This document shows, piece after piece, positions 23,551 to 36,560 of a DNA stretch of 64,000 bases. Within the stretch, counting starts at the first letter, position 1; the number at the start of each line of letters is the position of its first letter. Where the stretch lies: contig NW_026622874.1 of NCBI RefSeq assembly GCF_023065955.2, positions 27,461,772 through 27,525,771 on the forward strand. The letters run 5' to 3'. The notes under the pieces are model-generated. The model had not been told where the DNA came from. It saw only the letters and a list, made by a program, of their open reading frames with translations, and searched no databases. The position numbers and the translations under genes were made by a program. The DNA comes from Ursus arctos (taxonomy: Eukaryota; Chordata; Mammalia; Carnivora; Ursidae).

Positions 23551-23738
23551 TTTCTTTCTTTTTAATAGATTTTATTTATTTGAGAGTGTGTGCGTGAGTG
23601 GGAGGGAGGGGCAGAGACAGAGAATCTCAAGCAGACTCTGTGCTAAGCATGGGAGCTGACATGGGACTTGATTTCATAACCCATGTGCCAAAACCAAGAG
23701 TTGGACACTCACCGACTGAGCCACCCAAGTTGCCCCTC
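23551..23738 (-). repeat. CAN-SINE, older subfamily
   Basis: 'tagattttatttatttgag' through 'gactgagccacccaagttgcccc'. Target duplication tttgatgtgtttct at 23537-23550 and 23739-23752. It sits just 26 bases from the preceding SINE in the same orientation. Confidence 0.93.
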
Positions 23739-25004
23739 TTTGATGTGTTTCTAAAAGTTAGAATAGAAGGGATTCCCCACCATGACATTATTATTTTTTT
23801 TTTTCCAAATCAGTTCACCCTCCCTTGAGAGGGTCCAGGCATAGGCAGTAGAATGAAATCTCCAGTCATCACTACTTGCCTATCTTAGTTGCTAGATCAG
23901 AATCCTCATTTACCAGGCTGACTTTCGTGCAGTTGTGCTCTTGAGGACCAAGGACTATGGCTCCAGTGTTGGCCTCAATGGAACAATTCTAAAAAATCAT
24001 ATGTACTCGTAAGAGGAAGAGAATATTTTGGTTTTTATTCTTGCCTTATGCTGAATTTGTGTGGGCTCCCCATGGCTCTTGCTTCAAATACTGCATTTAT
24101 ATAGAATAAAATGAGCTTCGACATACTCGTCAGATTCTCTCCACCCTGGATGCTCTTCTTTTTTCTTCTTGAGCCATGTGCCTTTGCCATCTGCCCTCCT
24201 ACCTTCTGTAGATTGTCCCGAACCGGAGAGCCGTCTCCATCCAGGTGGTGGGCGTGCATTTTTCATCCCGTCCTAGTTTCTTGCTCATCCTTGCTTGTGT
24301 CTGGGCTCATCTCTTCCCAGCCGCCCAGCCTATGTGCCGCTCTGTTTTTATCCTTACCTAGCATTTCCTACTACTTGGTAGGCAGAGAGGGTGTCTTACT
24401 TGTTCTTTGGGATTTCCCACAATCAGTAGTCTGTGCTGAGTGAATAATAGTTTTTGAGGAAATGATATATAAATATAAGGAAGTACAGTCATTTGATGTG
24501 CAGGCCAAGTAATCTCCATGGTTACCACCTGATGGAGGACACCACGTTGTATTTCTCAAAAACTCTCCTCAGAGAAGGGATCCTATTTATTGCAGGCTGG
24601 ATTTGGGGAGACGTTCTGCTGCCCAGACCTGCTCTCATTTTAGGACTTTGTTATATCCTTTTTGGGTTGAAATTGTCCTTTACAAAAGCTTTCCTGCCTC
24701 GTTGAGCCGCCATGCTTAAGGTAACCCAGTAAGAAAAAAAGAAAGCTGTAACCTGATCTCGGTGCTTTTGACTCCCAAGTTTGATTCCTTTCTGTTCCAC
24801 ATTATGCAGTTTTTCATGGAAGTCCTTGAGAAAACACATTATTTCAATCATTTTGCAGGTAATGAAAAGGAAATCATAGCAATTTATCATAGCTTCGGCA
24901 TTTGACAGTCCTTTGGGAATCCGTTTAGGAGTATGCGGTAAGACCCTTCTAAAAACATACAGCTTTTGACTTAATAACTCTCTTCCTTAAGAATCACCCT
25001 AAAG

Positions 25005-25193
25005 GGGGGCGCCTGGGTGGCTCAGTTGTTAAGCATCTGCCTTCGGCTCAGGGCGCGATCCCAGAGTCCTGGGATCGAGCCCCACATCAGGCTCCTCCGC
25101 TGGGAGCCTGCTTCTTCCTCTCCCACTCCCCCTGCTTGTGTTCCCTCTCTTGCTGGCTGTCTCTCTCTCTGTCAAATTAAAAAAAAAAAAAAA
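25005..25193 (+). repeat. CAN-SINE, young subfamily, in a tandem pair
   Basis: Complete head and middle; the tail is simplified to caaatt plus poly-A. It lies between two copies of aatcaccctaaag and shares the middle copy with the next SINE. Confidence 0.95.
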
Positions 25194-25206
25194 AATCACC
25201 CTAAAG

Positions 25207-25404
25207 GGGTGCCTGGGTGGCTCAGTCGGTTTTTGGCTTAGGTCGTGATGTCCTGGTCCTGGGATCCAGCCCTGAGTCAGGCTCCTTGCTCAGCGGGGAG
25301 TCTGCTTCTCCCTCAGCCCTCCCCCTGCTTGTGCTCTGTCTCTCTCTCTCTTCTCGCAAACAAACAAATAAATAAATAAAATCTTAAAAAAAAAAGAAAA
25401 ATAG
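25207..25404 (+). repeat. CAN-SINE, older subfamily, in a tandem pair
   Basis: Head 'ggtgcctgggtggctcagtc' with a short deletion, and tail 'aaataaataaataaaatctt'. Third target copy gaatctaccctaaag at 25405-25419. Confidence 0.93.
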
Positions 25405-26114
25405 GAATCTACCCTAAAGAAAGAATCGGAGGTATAGGAAGATCGTTTCGAACCGTAGCAAAAAATCAGAACCAACCCAACATTTCAACAATAAATAAAT
25501 GTTGATCTGTACTGTAGAATATTATGCAACAGTTTAACTTGTTTTTGAAAAACATGTGTAAGTTTTACGTAACTTACTTTCAGTAAGTTTTTCAGAAACA
25601 ATAAGGGAAAATAATAGAAAGTATTAGACGAGGCAGTACAATTCCAGCTATGTCAACAAATCTAAAATATACTTAAGGAATGGGATAAAGAATGCAAAAG
25701 TTTGAAATTGATCCTGTTTGGGTGGTGACATTTTGGGTGATTTTTGTTTTTCCCTCATAGTTTTCTGTAATTTTCTGTTGTTGTTTTTTTTATAGTGAAC
25801 TTGTAGTCAGGAAGAATTAAAGATGATTAAGAATTTTGTTTAAAGTAGAAAAAGAATGGTCTGTCTAGGCCTGATAATTTAAAAGAATGAAAACTCATGG
25901 AAGTCCAGGATTTAAGTGGTTTTTAATTCCAGTTTTGAAAAGGAATGTTTGATCCCAAATGATTTTTTTTTATTTTTGCTTTTGCTCTTTGTCAAGGTAT
26001 GATTTATAGGGTGCCGAAAGCCATGTGGTTAATGAGATAGTGTTCTAAGTATTGTTATTTGTGAAGGGGGCATATATGGTCAATGTGCACTTTACCGGAT
26101 GTATAATCTAGTTG

Positions 26115-26275
26115 TGAAGACTGAGCTTCGGAGCCAGCGTCTGCCACCTGCTAGCTTTGGAACTTTGGCCAGGTTACGTAGTCTCAGTTTTCTTGTCTGT
26201 AAGCTGGGATTATGAGGGTCAGATAATACAGTGCCTGTAACCGTCTAGCTCAATTCTGGCACGTTGTAATCACAC
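26115..26275 (+). repeat. MIR relic
   Basis: 'gagccagcgtctgccacctgctagctttgg' (split), 'tctcagttttcttgtctgtaagctggg', in sense MIR order. Confidence 0.65.
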
Positions 26276-26382
26276 AGATGTTGTTATAGCTGATGTGTTA
26301 AATGATGGCTGATAGGATATTACTCCTGAAGGAACACTTCTCCCCAGTTTTTTATATCTAGCATTTAGAAAAGGTAGTATTT

Positions 26383-26589
26383 ATTTATTTATGTATTTAT
26401 TTTTAAAGATTTTATTTATGTATTTGAGAGAGAGAGAGAATGTGCACGGGGGGCGGGGAGTGGGGGCAGAGGGGCAGAGGCAGAGGGAGAAGCGGACTCC
26501 CCATTAAGCAGGGAACTGGACTCTGGGCTTGAGATCAGGACCTGAGCCAAAGGCAGACACTTAATCGACTGAGCCACGCAGGCGCCCCA
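26383..26589 (-). repeat. CAN-SINE, older subfamily
   Basis: 'aagattttatttatgtatttgag', G-rich middle, 'gactgagccacgcaggcgcccc'. Imperfect flanks aggtagtattta / aggcagtattta. Confidence 0.92.
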
Positions 26590-27003
26590 GGAGAGGCAGT
26601 ATTTAACATAAGGGGTTTTTTGGGTTTAACACAACATTAATACTCCAAAGATTGTATAAAGACAAAGTAGATGTTCTGTTTCCCCTTTTATCCCTCTGAG
26701 GATGGACATATTCCACACCTTTCTCCAAGATTGTGTGAGCATAAACACATACAAGATGACTAGCTTTGCTTTGTTTTTGCCTTGTGTATTACCCTGCAAC
26801 TTTTGCAACAAGCCAATAGGTATAGAATTTTTCATGGGTGTTGCTCTGAGTGCATAGATTCCACTTTAAGTTTTGATAATTGCATAATACCCTAAATAAT
26901 GTGCCTCTGCCAGGGTTAATTCGGTCACAATTCTAGTATAGACATTCAGGTTGTTTTCAGTCCCCCACCTTCCAGTACAGACGACGTTTACTGCACCATC
27001 CTT

Positions 27004-27208
27004 TTTTTTTTTTTTTTTTAAGATTTTTTATTTTTATTTATCCGACAGAGATAGACAGCCAGTGAGAGAGGGAACACAAGCAGGGGAGTGGGAGAGGAAG
27101 AAGCAGGCTCCCAGCAGAGGAGCCCGATGCGGGACTTGATCCCGGAACGCCAGGATCGCTCCCTGAGCCGAAGGCAGACGCCCAACGACTGCGCCACCCA
27201 GGCACCCC
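27004..27208 (-). repeat. CAN-SINE, young subfamily
   Basis: Complete, with target duplication tactgcaccatcctt at 26989-27003 and 27209-27223. Confidence 0.95.
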
Positions 27209-27696
27209 TACTGCACCATCCTTATACATAATCCTCAAGATTCATTGCTTTTTGTTTCCCCAAAGTGGCATTGCTGAGTTAGAGTATGCATTAATTATAG
27301 TGCAGAGGGATTTGGGGTTCTAAAAGCTGTATAAAAGCATTGTTGGTTCCTGGCCTCGCACAATCTAGTTGAAGAATAGATATGCATTTATTTTCCCAGG
27401 GATGTGTTTGCTTATATACAAAGATTTCAGTAGACAGGGTTTATTTCCAGGGAGATTTGAAATCCTTCGCATTCTGAAGCGTAGGTATAAGTCAGGAGAG
27501 CAAAGGGAGCCTCTCGAATTAGGTTTACTCCGTGTCGTGTTTGCTGTATTGATCAGATATGAATTTGTTCGAAATCGTACATGTTTTAAGTTTCTCAGTT
27601 TTTAAGAGCTAAGAGTCCAGCTTGAGAGCTGAAGCACTTGACATTTGCCCTCCTGTTTCTTCCTGTGCCCACACCCTTCAGGGCTGCTCCCGGGGC

Positions 27697-27715
27697 GGGG
27701 GGGGGGGGGGGGGGG
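27697..27715. repeat. Poly-G run (19 G)
   Basis: Uninterrupted G tract in a GC-rich context; prone to sequencing error and to G-quadruplex formation. Confidence 0.85.
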
Positions 27716-28499
27716 AGCCATCCCTGCAGGTGGCATCTTGTCTCTAGAGGCGGGGCTTGCTCAACACTGATGCAGGCAGCTGGGCACCTTCAGTTTTGAG
27801 TCACTGATGGTAAGAGGAATGTTAGTATGCTGACAAATTGTTTTTATAACAGCAACGTTACTCTGCCAGAAGCAGGTGCCTTTTCTTTGTAATGTCCCTG
27901 AGAGCTGCTAGTACAACATAAGTTTTTTCCAAGTAGCCACTTGTGTGTGTGTCTCATAAGCAGGGGACAGAGGGAAGAAAGGACGATTATGATGGGCTTC
28001 CTGTGCGTGTGTGTGCATGTGTGCATGTCGTCTGCCTATTATGTAGATGCCAGCCTACAGCATGACCATCTCTGTTTAGAAGCTTTGTTTTCTCCCATTA
28101 GTAATTAACACTTGGTTACATCAGTTGGGATTATGCAACTGTGTAACAGCTGACGCTAGTTCATACCTGTTTCCATTCTTTCTCCCTTCTGATTCAACTT
28201 CTTGGCTCTGGAGCAGGGATTGCATTGTAGCGCTTGAGAACCCGCTTGCTTGGATGCCTGACTCCCTGAAGTGGTCGCAGTATCTGAAACCCACAGAGTA
28301 TCCTGTCATGGTTCCCAGTCCCCGAGACCTGTAGTTGCTTGTTTTGCATTCATTTTTTGTCTCCTTGGGAGAAATAGCCTTACCTTTCAACATTCGATAA
28401 CCACTGGCTTGTTGGAGACCCGTTCTTACACTTGTGACACTTGGCAGTCGGTATTTCCTTGGGCTTCCTGCAGGATTCAATGACAGGAACAATAAGGAC

Positions 28500-28690
28500 A
28501 GTGACTGTGGACAAGTGAATAGCGCTCACCGTGTGCCAGGCACGGTGCCAGCTCTTGATGGATCACTGACGGGTGTAATCCAACAGCTCTGGGTGGCGGG
28601 CACTTACCACCCCAGAGCACAAATGCAGACAGTGAGGCAGAAAGTGAAGAAATGCGGAGCTGTGGTTCTGCGGCCTGTAAGTGGCTTATT
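28500..28690 (-). repeat. MIR relic
   Basis: 'accgtgtgccaggcacggtgccagc', 'gcacaaatgcagacagtgaggc' and 'cggcctgtaagtgg' in antisense MIR order. Confidence 0.65.
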
Positions 28691-29554
28691 CAGGGAAATC
28701 ATTCCACGTCTGGGCGAGGTTCACTGGTGGGGCTAGAGAAACCAGGGAACGTGGCGATGTACCCAGGGAAGCTGGGCGCTGCGGGCACCCACCCACTCGC
28801 AGAGACGGTTGGCGGAGAGGCGTGGCTGCTGCTTCTGTTCGGATAGGAAGTGACACGGGTGAGTCCTCCCATCCGAAAGCCCTGGACATGTGAGGGAAGT
28901 TGAGGGAACTCAGGCATGGGCAGGAAGGAAGCGGGAGAGGGAGGTGTGGAAAACTTTGCTAACAAGGGAGGTCACTGGTAACAGCCTCTCGCGAAGAGCC
29001 CCTCTCTTGATCAGCTTTGTCCCTTCAGGGTGCACATCCCAGAGGAGCGTGAAGCAAGTTGGAGGTATGTTTACCTTCAGCGAGTTTCTTTTGTTTTGAT
29101 GAGTGAGTCATATGAACAGGCTGGAAAACCTCTTCGGCTGCTCTTGTGATTGTGTTTTTCAAGTTGGTTTTTGAAGAGGTTGTATGTGATGGGCCAGGAT
29201 TATCCCTCCCTGCAGCACAGACTGGAACCCTAGAAGGAAAGTTGTCGAGGTAAGAGGCACTGGGTCGGGGGGTGGAGGTATGGGATGCTGTGACGGGGCA
29301 GGGCCCTGATTCTGCTGCCATGCCCTCTGCAAAGAACCTCCTAGGGCTCGGGATACTTTTCCACCATCTGAATAGAGTCCACTCTGGGTGAGCAAAGAGC
29401 GCCTGCAGATGGCATGTCGAAGCCTTCCTTATAGAATGTGGTTGTTTGCTATTGTCATTGTTCTTTTTATATCACCAGGTCGTTTCCTACCCCCTTTCGG
29501 GGTGTTCTTAGCATGGTTTTAGCATTCAGTAAGCGCAGAGGGTCAGATAGTGTC

Positions 29555-29640
29555 ATTAGTAACTGTGTGATCTCGGGCAAGGTCGTAACTTATCCTGCCT
29601 TGGTGCCCTAGTCTTAAAATGGGGGCATTCGGAAGAGCCA
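29555..29640 (+). repeat. MIR fragment
   Basis: 'gtgtgatctcgggcaagg' and 'ccctagtcttaaaatggggg' follow the sense MIR core. Confidence 0.6.
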
Positions 29641-30429
29641 TCTCCTAGGGCCACTGGAGATCCTGCTTTGCAGAATGCCTCTGTCATTGTATCTGCTTTA
29701 AAAATGGAGGTGCTCATTATTGCCTTCTTAGTGTCTGACACTGGCAGGACTCTCCCATTCTGCTTCCTATCTATGATTAGCTGCGACATTCCAGGACGCA
29801 CATCACCGAGGGTGTAGACCCTGACCGCGAAAAGAACTGGATTTGGAGAGTTGCAGATTCTACGGTCTCTCAAAGGGTGGAGTCTCTGAGGACAAAGCAT
29901 TCCTGGCGTGAACAGACAGAGAAAGCTCCTCAGAGAAGTCAGGCGGAGTCAGGTGTTCTGATGGAGTTGATTGAGCACGTTGCGCGCAGGGAAGAGTCCC
30001 TTATCCTCAGCCTGATTGTTCTTTGCATTTTCTCCAACTTGTCAGCTTTACCTACAAAAGGAATTTTTCTTGCCATGTTTTAAACATGGAATGGAAAATG
30101 ATTACTGTCAATTCGATGTAGCTAAATGCAAGCTTCATTTTGGAAGGACAAGAGGGGTTTGCATCGAGGGAGAATTCTGATGCCTTTTTTCTGTAACGTA
30201 TTTCTGCAAAGTGGGCACTGTTTTCGGTTTTACCAGATTACTTTATAAAGTGCCATTTAAGAAATACTTCTTTTTAAGAAAAAAAAAAAACCCTAACTTT
30301 TTAATATGGAAAATTTTGAGCACATGCAAAACTGTAGGGAATGGTATGAGCCCTGACATCCCTATCTGCTACCTGCCACTGGCAACTCTCATGGCCAATC
30401 TTGCTTTATCTTTACCCCCAACCCCCCCC

Positions 30430-30913
30430 CCCATTTGTTTGTTTTGAGAGAGTGACCATGGACACGGGAGCAGCGTAGGGGGCGATGGGGGAGAGGTCGG
30501 GGGGCAGGTGGGGAGGGCAGGTAGGTGGTGGCGGTGGGGGGGGGGGTGGAGGGGAGGGTGGAGAGGCGAGAATCTTTTTTTTTTTTTTTTTTTAAAGATT
30601 TTATTTATTTATCTGATGGAGAGAGAGACAGCCAGCGAGAGAGGGAACACAAGCAGGGGGAGTGGGAGAGGAAGAAGCAGGCTCCCAGCGGAGGAGCCTG
30701 ATGTGGGGCTCGATCTCAGGACTCTTGGATCACGCCCTGAGCCTAAGGCAGACGCTTAACGACTGAGCCACCCAGGTGCCCCCAGAGGCAGAGAATCTTA
30801 AGCAGACTCCACGCTCAGCACAGAGCCCAACGCAGGGCTTGATCTCACCACCATGAGATCTTGACTGGAGCCAAAATCAAGAGTCAGATGCTTAAGTGAC
30901 TGAGCCACCCCCC
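30430..30913 (-). repeat. Older CAN-SINE, split in two by a younger one
   Basis: The left piece (to about 30576) is an extremely G-rich version of the SINE middle. The right piece (30784-30913) continues 'cagagaatcttaagcagactccacgc' to 'gactgagccacccc'. Bases 30577-30783 are the inserted SINE. Confidence 0.8.
30577..30783 (-). repeat. CAN-SINE, young subfamily, nested
   Basis: Complete element inside an older SINE. The host sequence agaggc(a)gagaatctt is duplicated at about 30562-30576 and 30784-30799. Confidence 0.93.
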
Positions 30914-33791
30914 GCCCCCCGCCCAGTTATTTTCAAGCAAATTCCAGACAACATAGTATTTTATCTATAAATATTCAAGATGTGCTTTGAATGCCTTAAA
31001 AGTTTCAGTAAAGTCAAAAATGAATGTTTTGGGATCCTTCCTATAGTAAGATCACGTCTCCCTTAGAGACCTAAGGGCAGTGATCCTCAGAGCAGGGAAT
31101 GGGGAGATGATTTTTTTCAATGACGACTTGGGGGCAGTTTCAGACTCCTTGTCCTCACAGGCTTGTCCTCCCCATCCCCTCCCACGTATAGTTGAAAATG
31201 CAGCCTTTGATTCTTCCTAGAACTGGTTTACTTTGAGTGTTAGAGCAGGAATACTCTATAGAGAACCACTGCTTAGGGGAAGAAGTGATTCCAGAAGCTT
31301 TCCCACTCAAGAACCACTTTTTTGGGGGGTAATTTTTAACCACCAGGCATGGAACTGTTTACAAGTATATTTATTTCCTGCCATCTTAACCAGAGTATGC
31401 TGGATGTTAGTTAGTTGTCCCTCTATACTAACAGGGTGCTTTCAACACAGTCTTCCATGCTGTGGAATGCTCAGTTTTATAGTTTGCCTCCCTCATTGCC
31501 ATTTTATTCCCTGCCAACAAAATTTTCTTTATCTCTTTCAAATCTGCGAAGGGTGAAGAAGCAAGGTATGTAAAGGCATATAAAGTTAGAGTGCTTGAAC
31601 CGCGAGGGCGGGGGTGTTTTGGTTTTGTTTTGTTTTTGCTTGTTTCTTGAGAAAAGTGTATGTTGTTGGAATTAAGGGCTTTCTGATATTTGATGGCTTC
31701 CAGGATGTTTTGGCTTCATTTCCTGGAGTTTGACGATACTCAGCGTGCGTGTGGTTGCCATGTGGGCCCCTTTCGTGGAGGTCAGGCACCACTGGAGTGG
31801 GTCCTAGAGCAGGAATCTTCATTCTAACCTCAAATACAGCTCTAAATACAGACGTTTGGGCAAAATTCTCTCTCCCAGCACTGGATGTTTGCAAGTGAGT
31901 TAGCTGGAGGGAGAGGAAGGAATTTAAAAATGTGACCCTTCTGCCTTTGTTGTGTAGTTATTTAACAACTGACAGGGGCTTGTGCTTCAAACCTTGCACC
32001 ACATTTTACTTGGCTTCAAATAATTCGACATACGGCTATCATTTGGGTATTCCAAAGCACTAAAATTTATAGAAGAAACCAACAGTGTGATTTTTCACCA
32101 AACAGAACACCGTTCCTCTCTGCTCTTCTTTAAGGGGGAATCAGAGAAGGCATTTTCTCATAGTCCTTTTTGCCCTGCGCCCTCCTACCCTTTTTAAAAC
32201 TCTCCTTAGAAAAGAGACATAGTACTTCTCAAAACTGAGCTGTGCCTCCTGCAGGTTTACACACAGGATGGACTAATCGCATCATTTTTTCCTTTCTCAC
32301 ACCCAGACCAGGGTTACATAGTTCTGTGAGGTGTGCTTGGGAGTTGTAATAATGTGGAATGCTGGAAGAATTCCAGACACTGTTAGTAAATACAGAATGC
32401 GGCTGAACAGCAGTTAGCTTCTGTTGGTGATTTTAGAACTCACCCTTAGGGAAAAAAAAGCAAGGCAAGTGTACATAATATAGCAGGGGAAATAGAAGGA
32501 TGACTGTGTTTAAGATTCGGATTTTAATTTCCATCTTTTCCCCTGAAGACTGTGCAGGTAATTCAGGAAAGATGAAGGATTAAGCTGTATTTGGTTGATA
32601 CTCTGAAAGGTCTCTTCACTTCTTACCCATCATGTTTAACGTTTTTTCGATCAGCCAGCTGACTTTTTCTATATCATCAGAAAGCTGGCTTTACTTTGTG
32701 TTTTCAACTTTTCAACTTGGCAGGTATTTTGTTGATATGTTTAGGGGGGGAAAAGGAAGTAGAAGGTAACTCCACAGCTGATAGTTAAATGATGGAAACT
32801 TACATATTAGATCTTTTAGGAGGCTGATGGGTCAGGAATGAGTTTTAGAAGTGACTGAAGCTTTTCTGTATGTTCTCTCCTACTGTATAGCCCATTCTCT
32901 AGGAGGCCTTTAAAGTGTAGTGTTTACAGAGCAAATATCCCTACAAATTGCTTTCGGCAATCATGGGCACATTGGAATTCTTTATGCCATCAGTAATTCC
33001 CTTGTAGTTTTTGCAAAGAACTTCCATGGGATTGACATCTCTCTGGTCTCTGAGACCACCCCCAGTCTAAGACACATCAAGGGCTGGAAAGGGCAAACTT
33101 GGGTGGTGGGAATGTTCTTTCAGAAATCTCGGTTCAATTTTTTTTTCCCCCAAAGAGCACAAGTGAGTTGAATAACTCCTCTTCCCTCTTCTCCAGAATT
33201 TAGCCTCTCTTAGGGCTCTGAAAGTCAGACCTATCTCAGGCTTCACATTCCTGAGGTGTCACTTGAGGTCACCTGGAGGCCCCTGCCCTAGCTTGGCCTC
33301 AAAAACTCAGCTACTTCAGGATTCATTCTTTCATCATAATGACAGATATTTATTTAGCTTTCTGCCATGTCCAAAGGAGACTACAAATCTGAATCCGACA
33401 CAGATCCTTCCCTTCAAAATTCTCTTTGGGGAGCTAAGACACACCCAGGGGTTTCTCTGGAGTGAGGGAGACTGTCATATGCCATCAGCTGTAGAGATAG
33501 AGCCAAATGGGTTATAAGACCAACAGCTATTTGGAATCAATTTCCACTGGAAAAAAAAAGACACTATACACGTTATTGACAAAGATAAGAAAAAGGCCAC
33601 AGCCTTCTTACATGCCTAGGATGGGCTCTTTATGGGAGCGTTTCTTCTAGTGATTGGCTCCTTTCTCCTCCAGGTATCAGCGTTTGGGGGATTACAAGGT
33701 GGAGGGCTGGGAGAATACATGGTTCAAGTTTTATACTTCAGCTTCCCTGTGGACTTGTTACACCTTTGTGTCCAACTCCCGTGTTGCTTTG

Positions 33792-33798
33792 CCTTTTC

Positions 33799-33829
<31 letters not shown>

Positions 33830-33876
33830 CTTTTCTTTTCTTTTCTTTTCTTTTCTTTTCTTTCTTTCTTTCTTTC
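33792..33876. repeat. (TTTTC)n / (TTTC)n pyrimidine tract
   Basis: Some 85 bases of pure pyrimidine on the + strand, mostly TTTTC units, ending in TTTC units. Confidence 0.95.
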
Positions 33877-33984
33877 ATGTAGGTGGTAAGGTACTCAAGT
33901 CCTTCTTTTCACAGCTGCTCTGCTATCCTTTGAGCCTGGCTTCCTGTATGAGGGGGAGTGGGAAGGGGACATGTGCACACCCAC

Positions 33985-34080
33985 AGAAGCGTTTCCTCAT
34001 TGACTTCTCACAAACCAGCGGGGTGGGTATTATCTTCACAGATGAGTAAACTGAGGCTGGGAGAAGTTAAGCCACTTGGT
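33985..34080 (-). repeat. MIR fragment
   Basis: 'gtgggtattatcttcacagatgagtaaactgaggctggg' (split) is antisense MIR core. Confidence 0.6.
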
Positions 34081-34730
34081 GTTCTCCGAGGCCCGTTCTT
34101 GCAGGAAGGTTTGCACGTGTTCCGTTTGTTTCCTGAGTAAACTTTGGTCCTTGGAGAGGACCTCCCTGCTCCACTGCACTTCATGCCTTGTCACTAGGGT
34201 GTCCTTCCTCCCGGCAGCCTTCAACGTGCACCTGCCAATTGCTTCATGGACACAAAGACCCCGGGAGCTGGAGAGATCGGAGCGTTGGTGGCACTTTCCC
34301 TGTGATTTTTTTTTCCCCCCACATTTGCTTCTTATTCCCAGCCACTCTCATCACTAAAGGGCTAGGGCCTAACTCCTCTCTGATGCCACTTTTCTCATGA
34401 AGGTACATCTTTGAAAAAGAGGATCAGCAGATGATGTTTTGAAGTTCGAATATGTTACTGTTGTTTTGGAAAAAAAAAATCACGAGTCGGCACTGTTGGT
34501 TTTACTATCTACGCTAACACAAAAAGAGCCCCTTCCATTAAACGTCCATGAATGGGTCTCAGCAACATTTGCAGCTTGGTATTATTTGCTGGATATGTTC
34601 TTGAAGAGTAGATAAAACTCGATCTTTTAAGTGACTTTATTTGTAAAGGTGCTTTCCAAACAACAACAACAAATCTTACAGTAAGTAGAATGATGACCCC
34701 CTAATTTGATCTCTTTTGAAAACCCAGTTG

Positions 34731-34921
34731 TTGTTTTTAAAGATTTTATTTATTTATGCGACAGAGAGACAGCCAGCGAGAGAGGGAACACAGCAGGGGA
34801 GTGGGAGAGGAAGAAGCAGGCTCCCAGCGGAGGAGCCCGATGTGGGACTCGATCCCGGAATGCCGGGATCACGCCCTGAGCCGAAGGCAGACGCTTAACG
34901 ACTGCGCTATCCAGGCGCCCC
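34731..34921 (-). repeat. CAN-SINE, young subfamily
   Basis: Complete apart from single-base losses in the middle. Target duplication tgaaaacccagtt at 34717-34729 and 34922-34934. Confidence 0.95.
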
Positions 34922-35754
34922 TGAAAACCCAGTTTTATCAGGAAAATCTAACGCATCATAAACGTGAGCTTTTTAGGGGACTATGGCACTTGGTTCTAGG
35001 TTTTATAATGTTGTTCGTGTGCTGCAGTAAATAGGAGACCCCTGAGAACCACAGGGACATTAGAGTGCCAGGAGCCAGACTATTTAACAGAGAGGGACTG
35101 GCTTGTAATGGATTTCACATCCAGTCTCCTGTCTGGTGGCGTATATTAATCCTTGCTCCCTCTGGCTATCCAGGACCAAGTGGAGGAATTAGGCTTCAAT
35201 ACAGAGGGTGCTGGGTTCCATGTAACGAAAAACTCCGTGCCTGTATAAATAGTTAAAAGATAGACTCTCGGGATACATGTGCTATGGATTCTTTGAGAGC
35301 TAAGCATGGCGGAAAATTCTTAGACTCTTAAGATGGTAAAACTGAAAGGGACTAAGAGGTCATCTTCTTGAACCCTGTCGTTACAGGTGAGTGTCACAGA
35401 GATTGTTTACTTGAAATCATTTAGGTGGAGCCCGTCCTAGAGGCGAGGGGTGTCTTCAATGAGCTGCTGGTACAGCTCTACGACTGTACAAGTTCTGGGT
35501 GTGAACGAACTTTTAATTTAGGTGAAAGACGTGTGTGTGAAAGATGGAGAAAACATGTCTCTGGCTCTGGAGGAGTTTAGAGTCAAACGTGCTAATACTT
35601 TTAACACAAGTTTGGTATGTTAAAATACACAGAAATGATGTGGGAGTTCAGACAAAGAATACTTTGATGGGAGGGATCAGAGACATCTATTGAAAGAGGC
35701 AGCTGCGTTTAGTACTGGCATTGAGGGTTTTCTTTTTTCTTTTTCTTTTTTTTT

Positions 35755-36560
35755 AACCTTTTGACTGTGAACGTTTTTAGGTATACAGAAAGGCTGAAAG
35801 AACAATAAAGTGAATATCTGTACACCCATCATCTAGATTTAACAACTCTTAAAGTTTTGTCCTATTTGGTCAACTCTGAATTCGTGTATGTATGTATTGG
35901 GTTTTTTTTAGCCATTTGTGAGTAAATTACAGATATTATGACATTTTTACCCCCTAGATGTATCTACTGGCATCTCCTGAAGCATTCTGTTAGACAAGCA
36001 CAATTCTGCCATCCAAAACAGGAGAAAATTATGAGTAATATATTAATATCATCTAATTTCTATTCCCTATTTCAAATTTTCCTAATTGTCTCATGTCTTT
36101 TATAGCTATTTTTTTTAAACCTGGATTTGATTAAAGTTCACACATTGCATTTTGTTTTTAGAAGTCCTGAATCTCTTTTACGCCAGAGTCATGCCCTCCC
36201 CCACCCCCACATTCCCACCCCCACCCCCGTTCAACTTGTTTGTTTTAGGACATTGACTTTTTTTTTTTTAAGATTTTATTTATTTATTTGACAGAGATAG
36301 ACAGCCAGCGAGAGAGGGAACACAAGCAGGGGGAGTGGGAGAGGAAGAAGCAGGCTCATAGCAGAGGAGCCTGATGTGGGGCTCAGTCCCACAACGCCGG
36401 GATCACGCCCTGAGCCGAAGGCAGACGCCCAACCGCTGTGCCACCCAGGCGCCCCTAGGACATTGACTTTTCAGACCACTTTTCTTACAGTTTTTTTCTT
36501 GATACCTTACCTGGCAAGTTTCTTACAAATTGAAGATTTAAATGGCTTTAAAAATCTTTA
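35755..36560 (-). repeat. LINE-1 3' UTR relic split by a SINE
   Basis: 'atacagaaaggctgaaagaacaataaagtgaa' (split), 'cacccatcatctagatttaaca', and 'gtgagtaaattacagatatta' are antisense text of an old L1 3' UTR. It continues past the SINE at 36262-36455. Confidence 0.65.
36262..36455 (-). repeat. CAN-SINE, young subfamily
   Basis: Complete, with target duplication taggacattgactttt at 36246-36261 and 36456-36471. Confidence 0.95.

Larger units (their letters stand above)
30280..31010 (-). repeat. LINE-1 3' UTR relic split by SINEs
   Basis: 'ggaaaattttgagcacatgcaaaactg' before the SINEs and 'ttattttcaagcaaattccagacaacatagtattttat' (split) after them belong to one antisense old L1 3' UTR. Confidence 0.55.
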
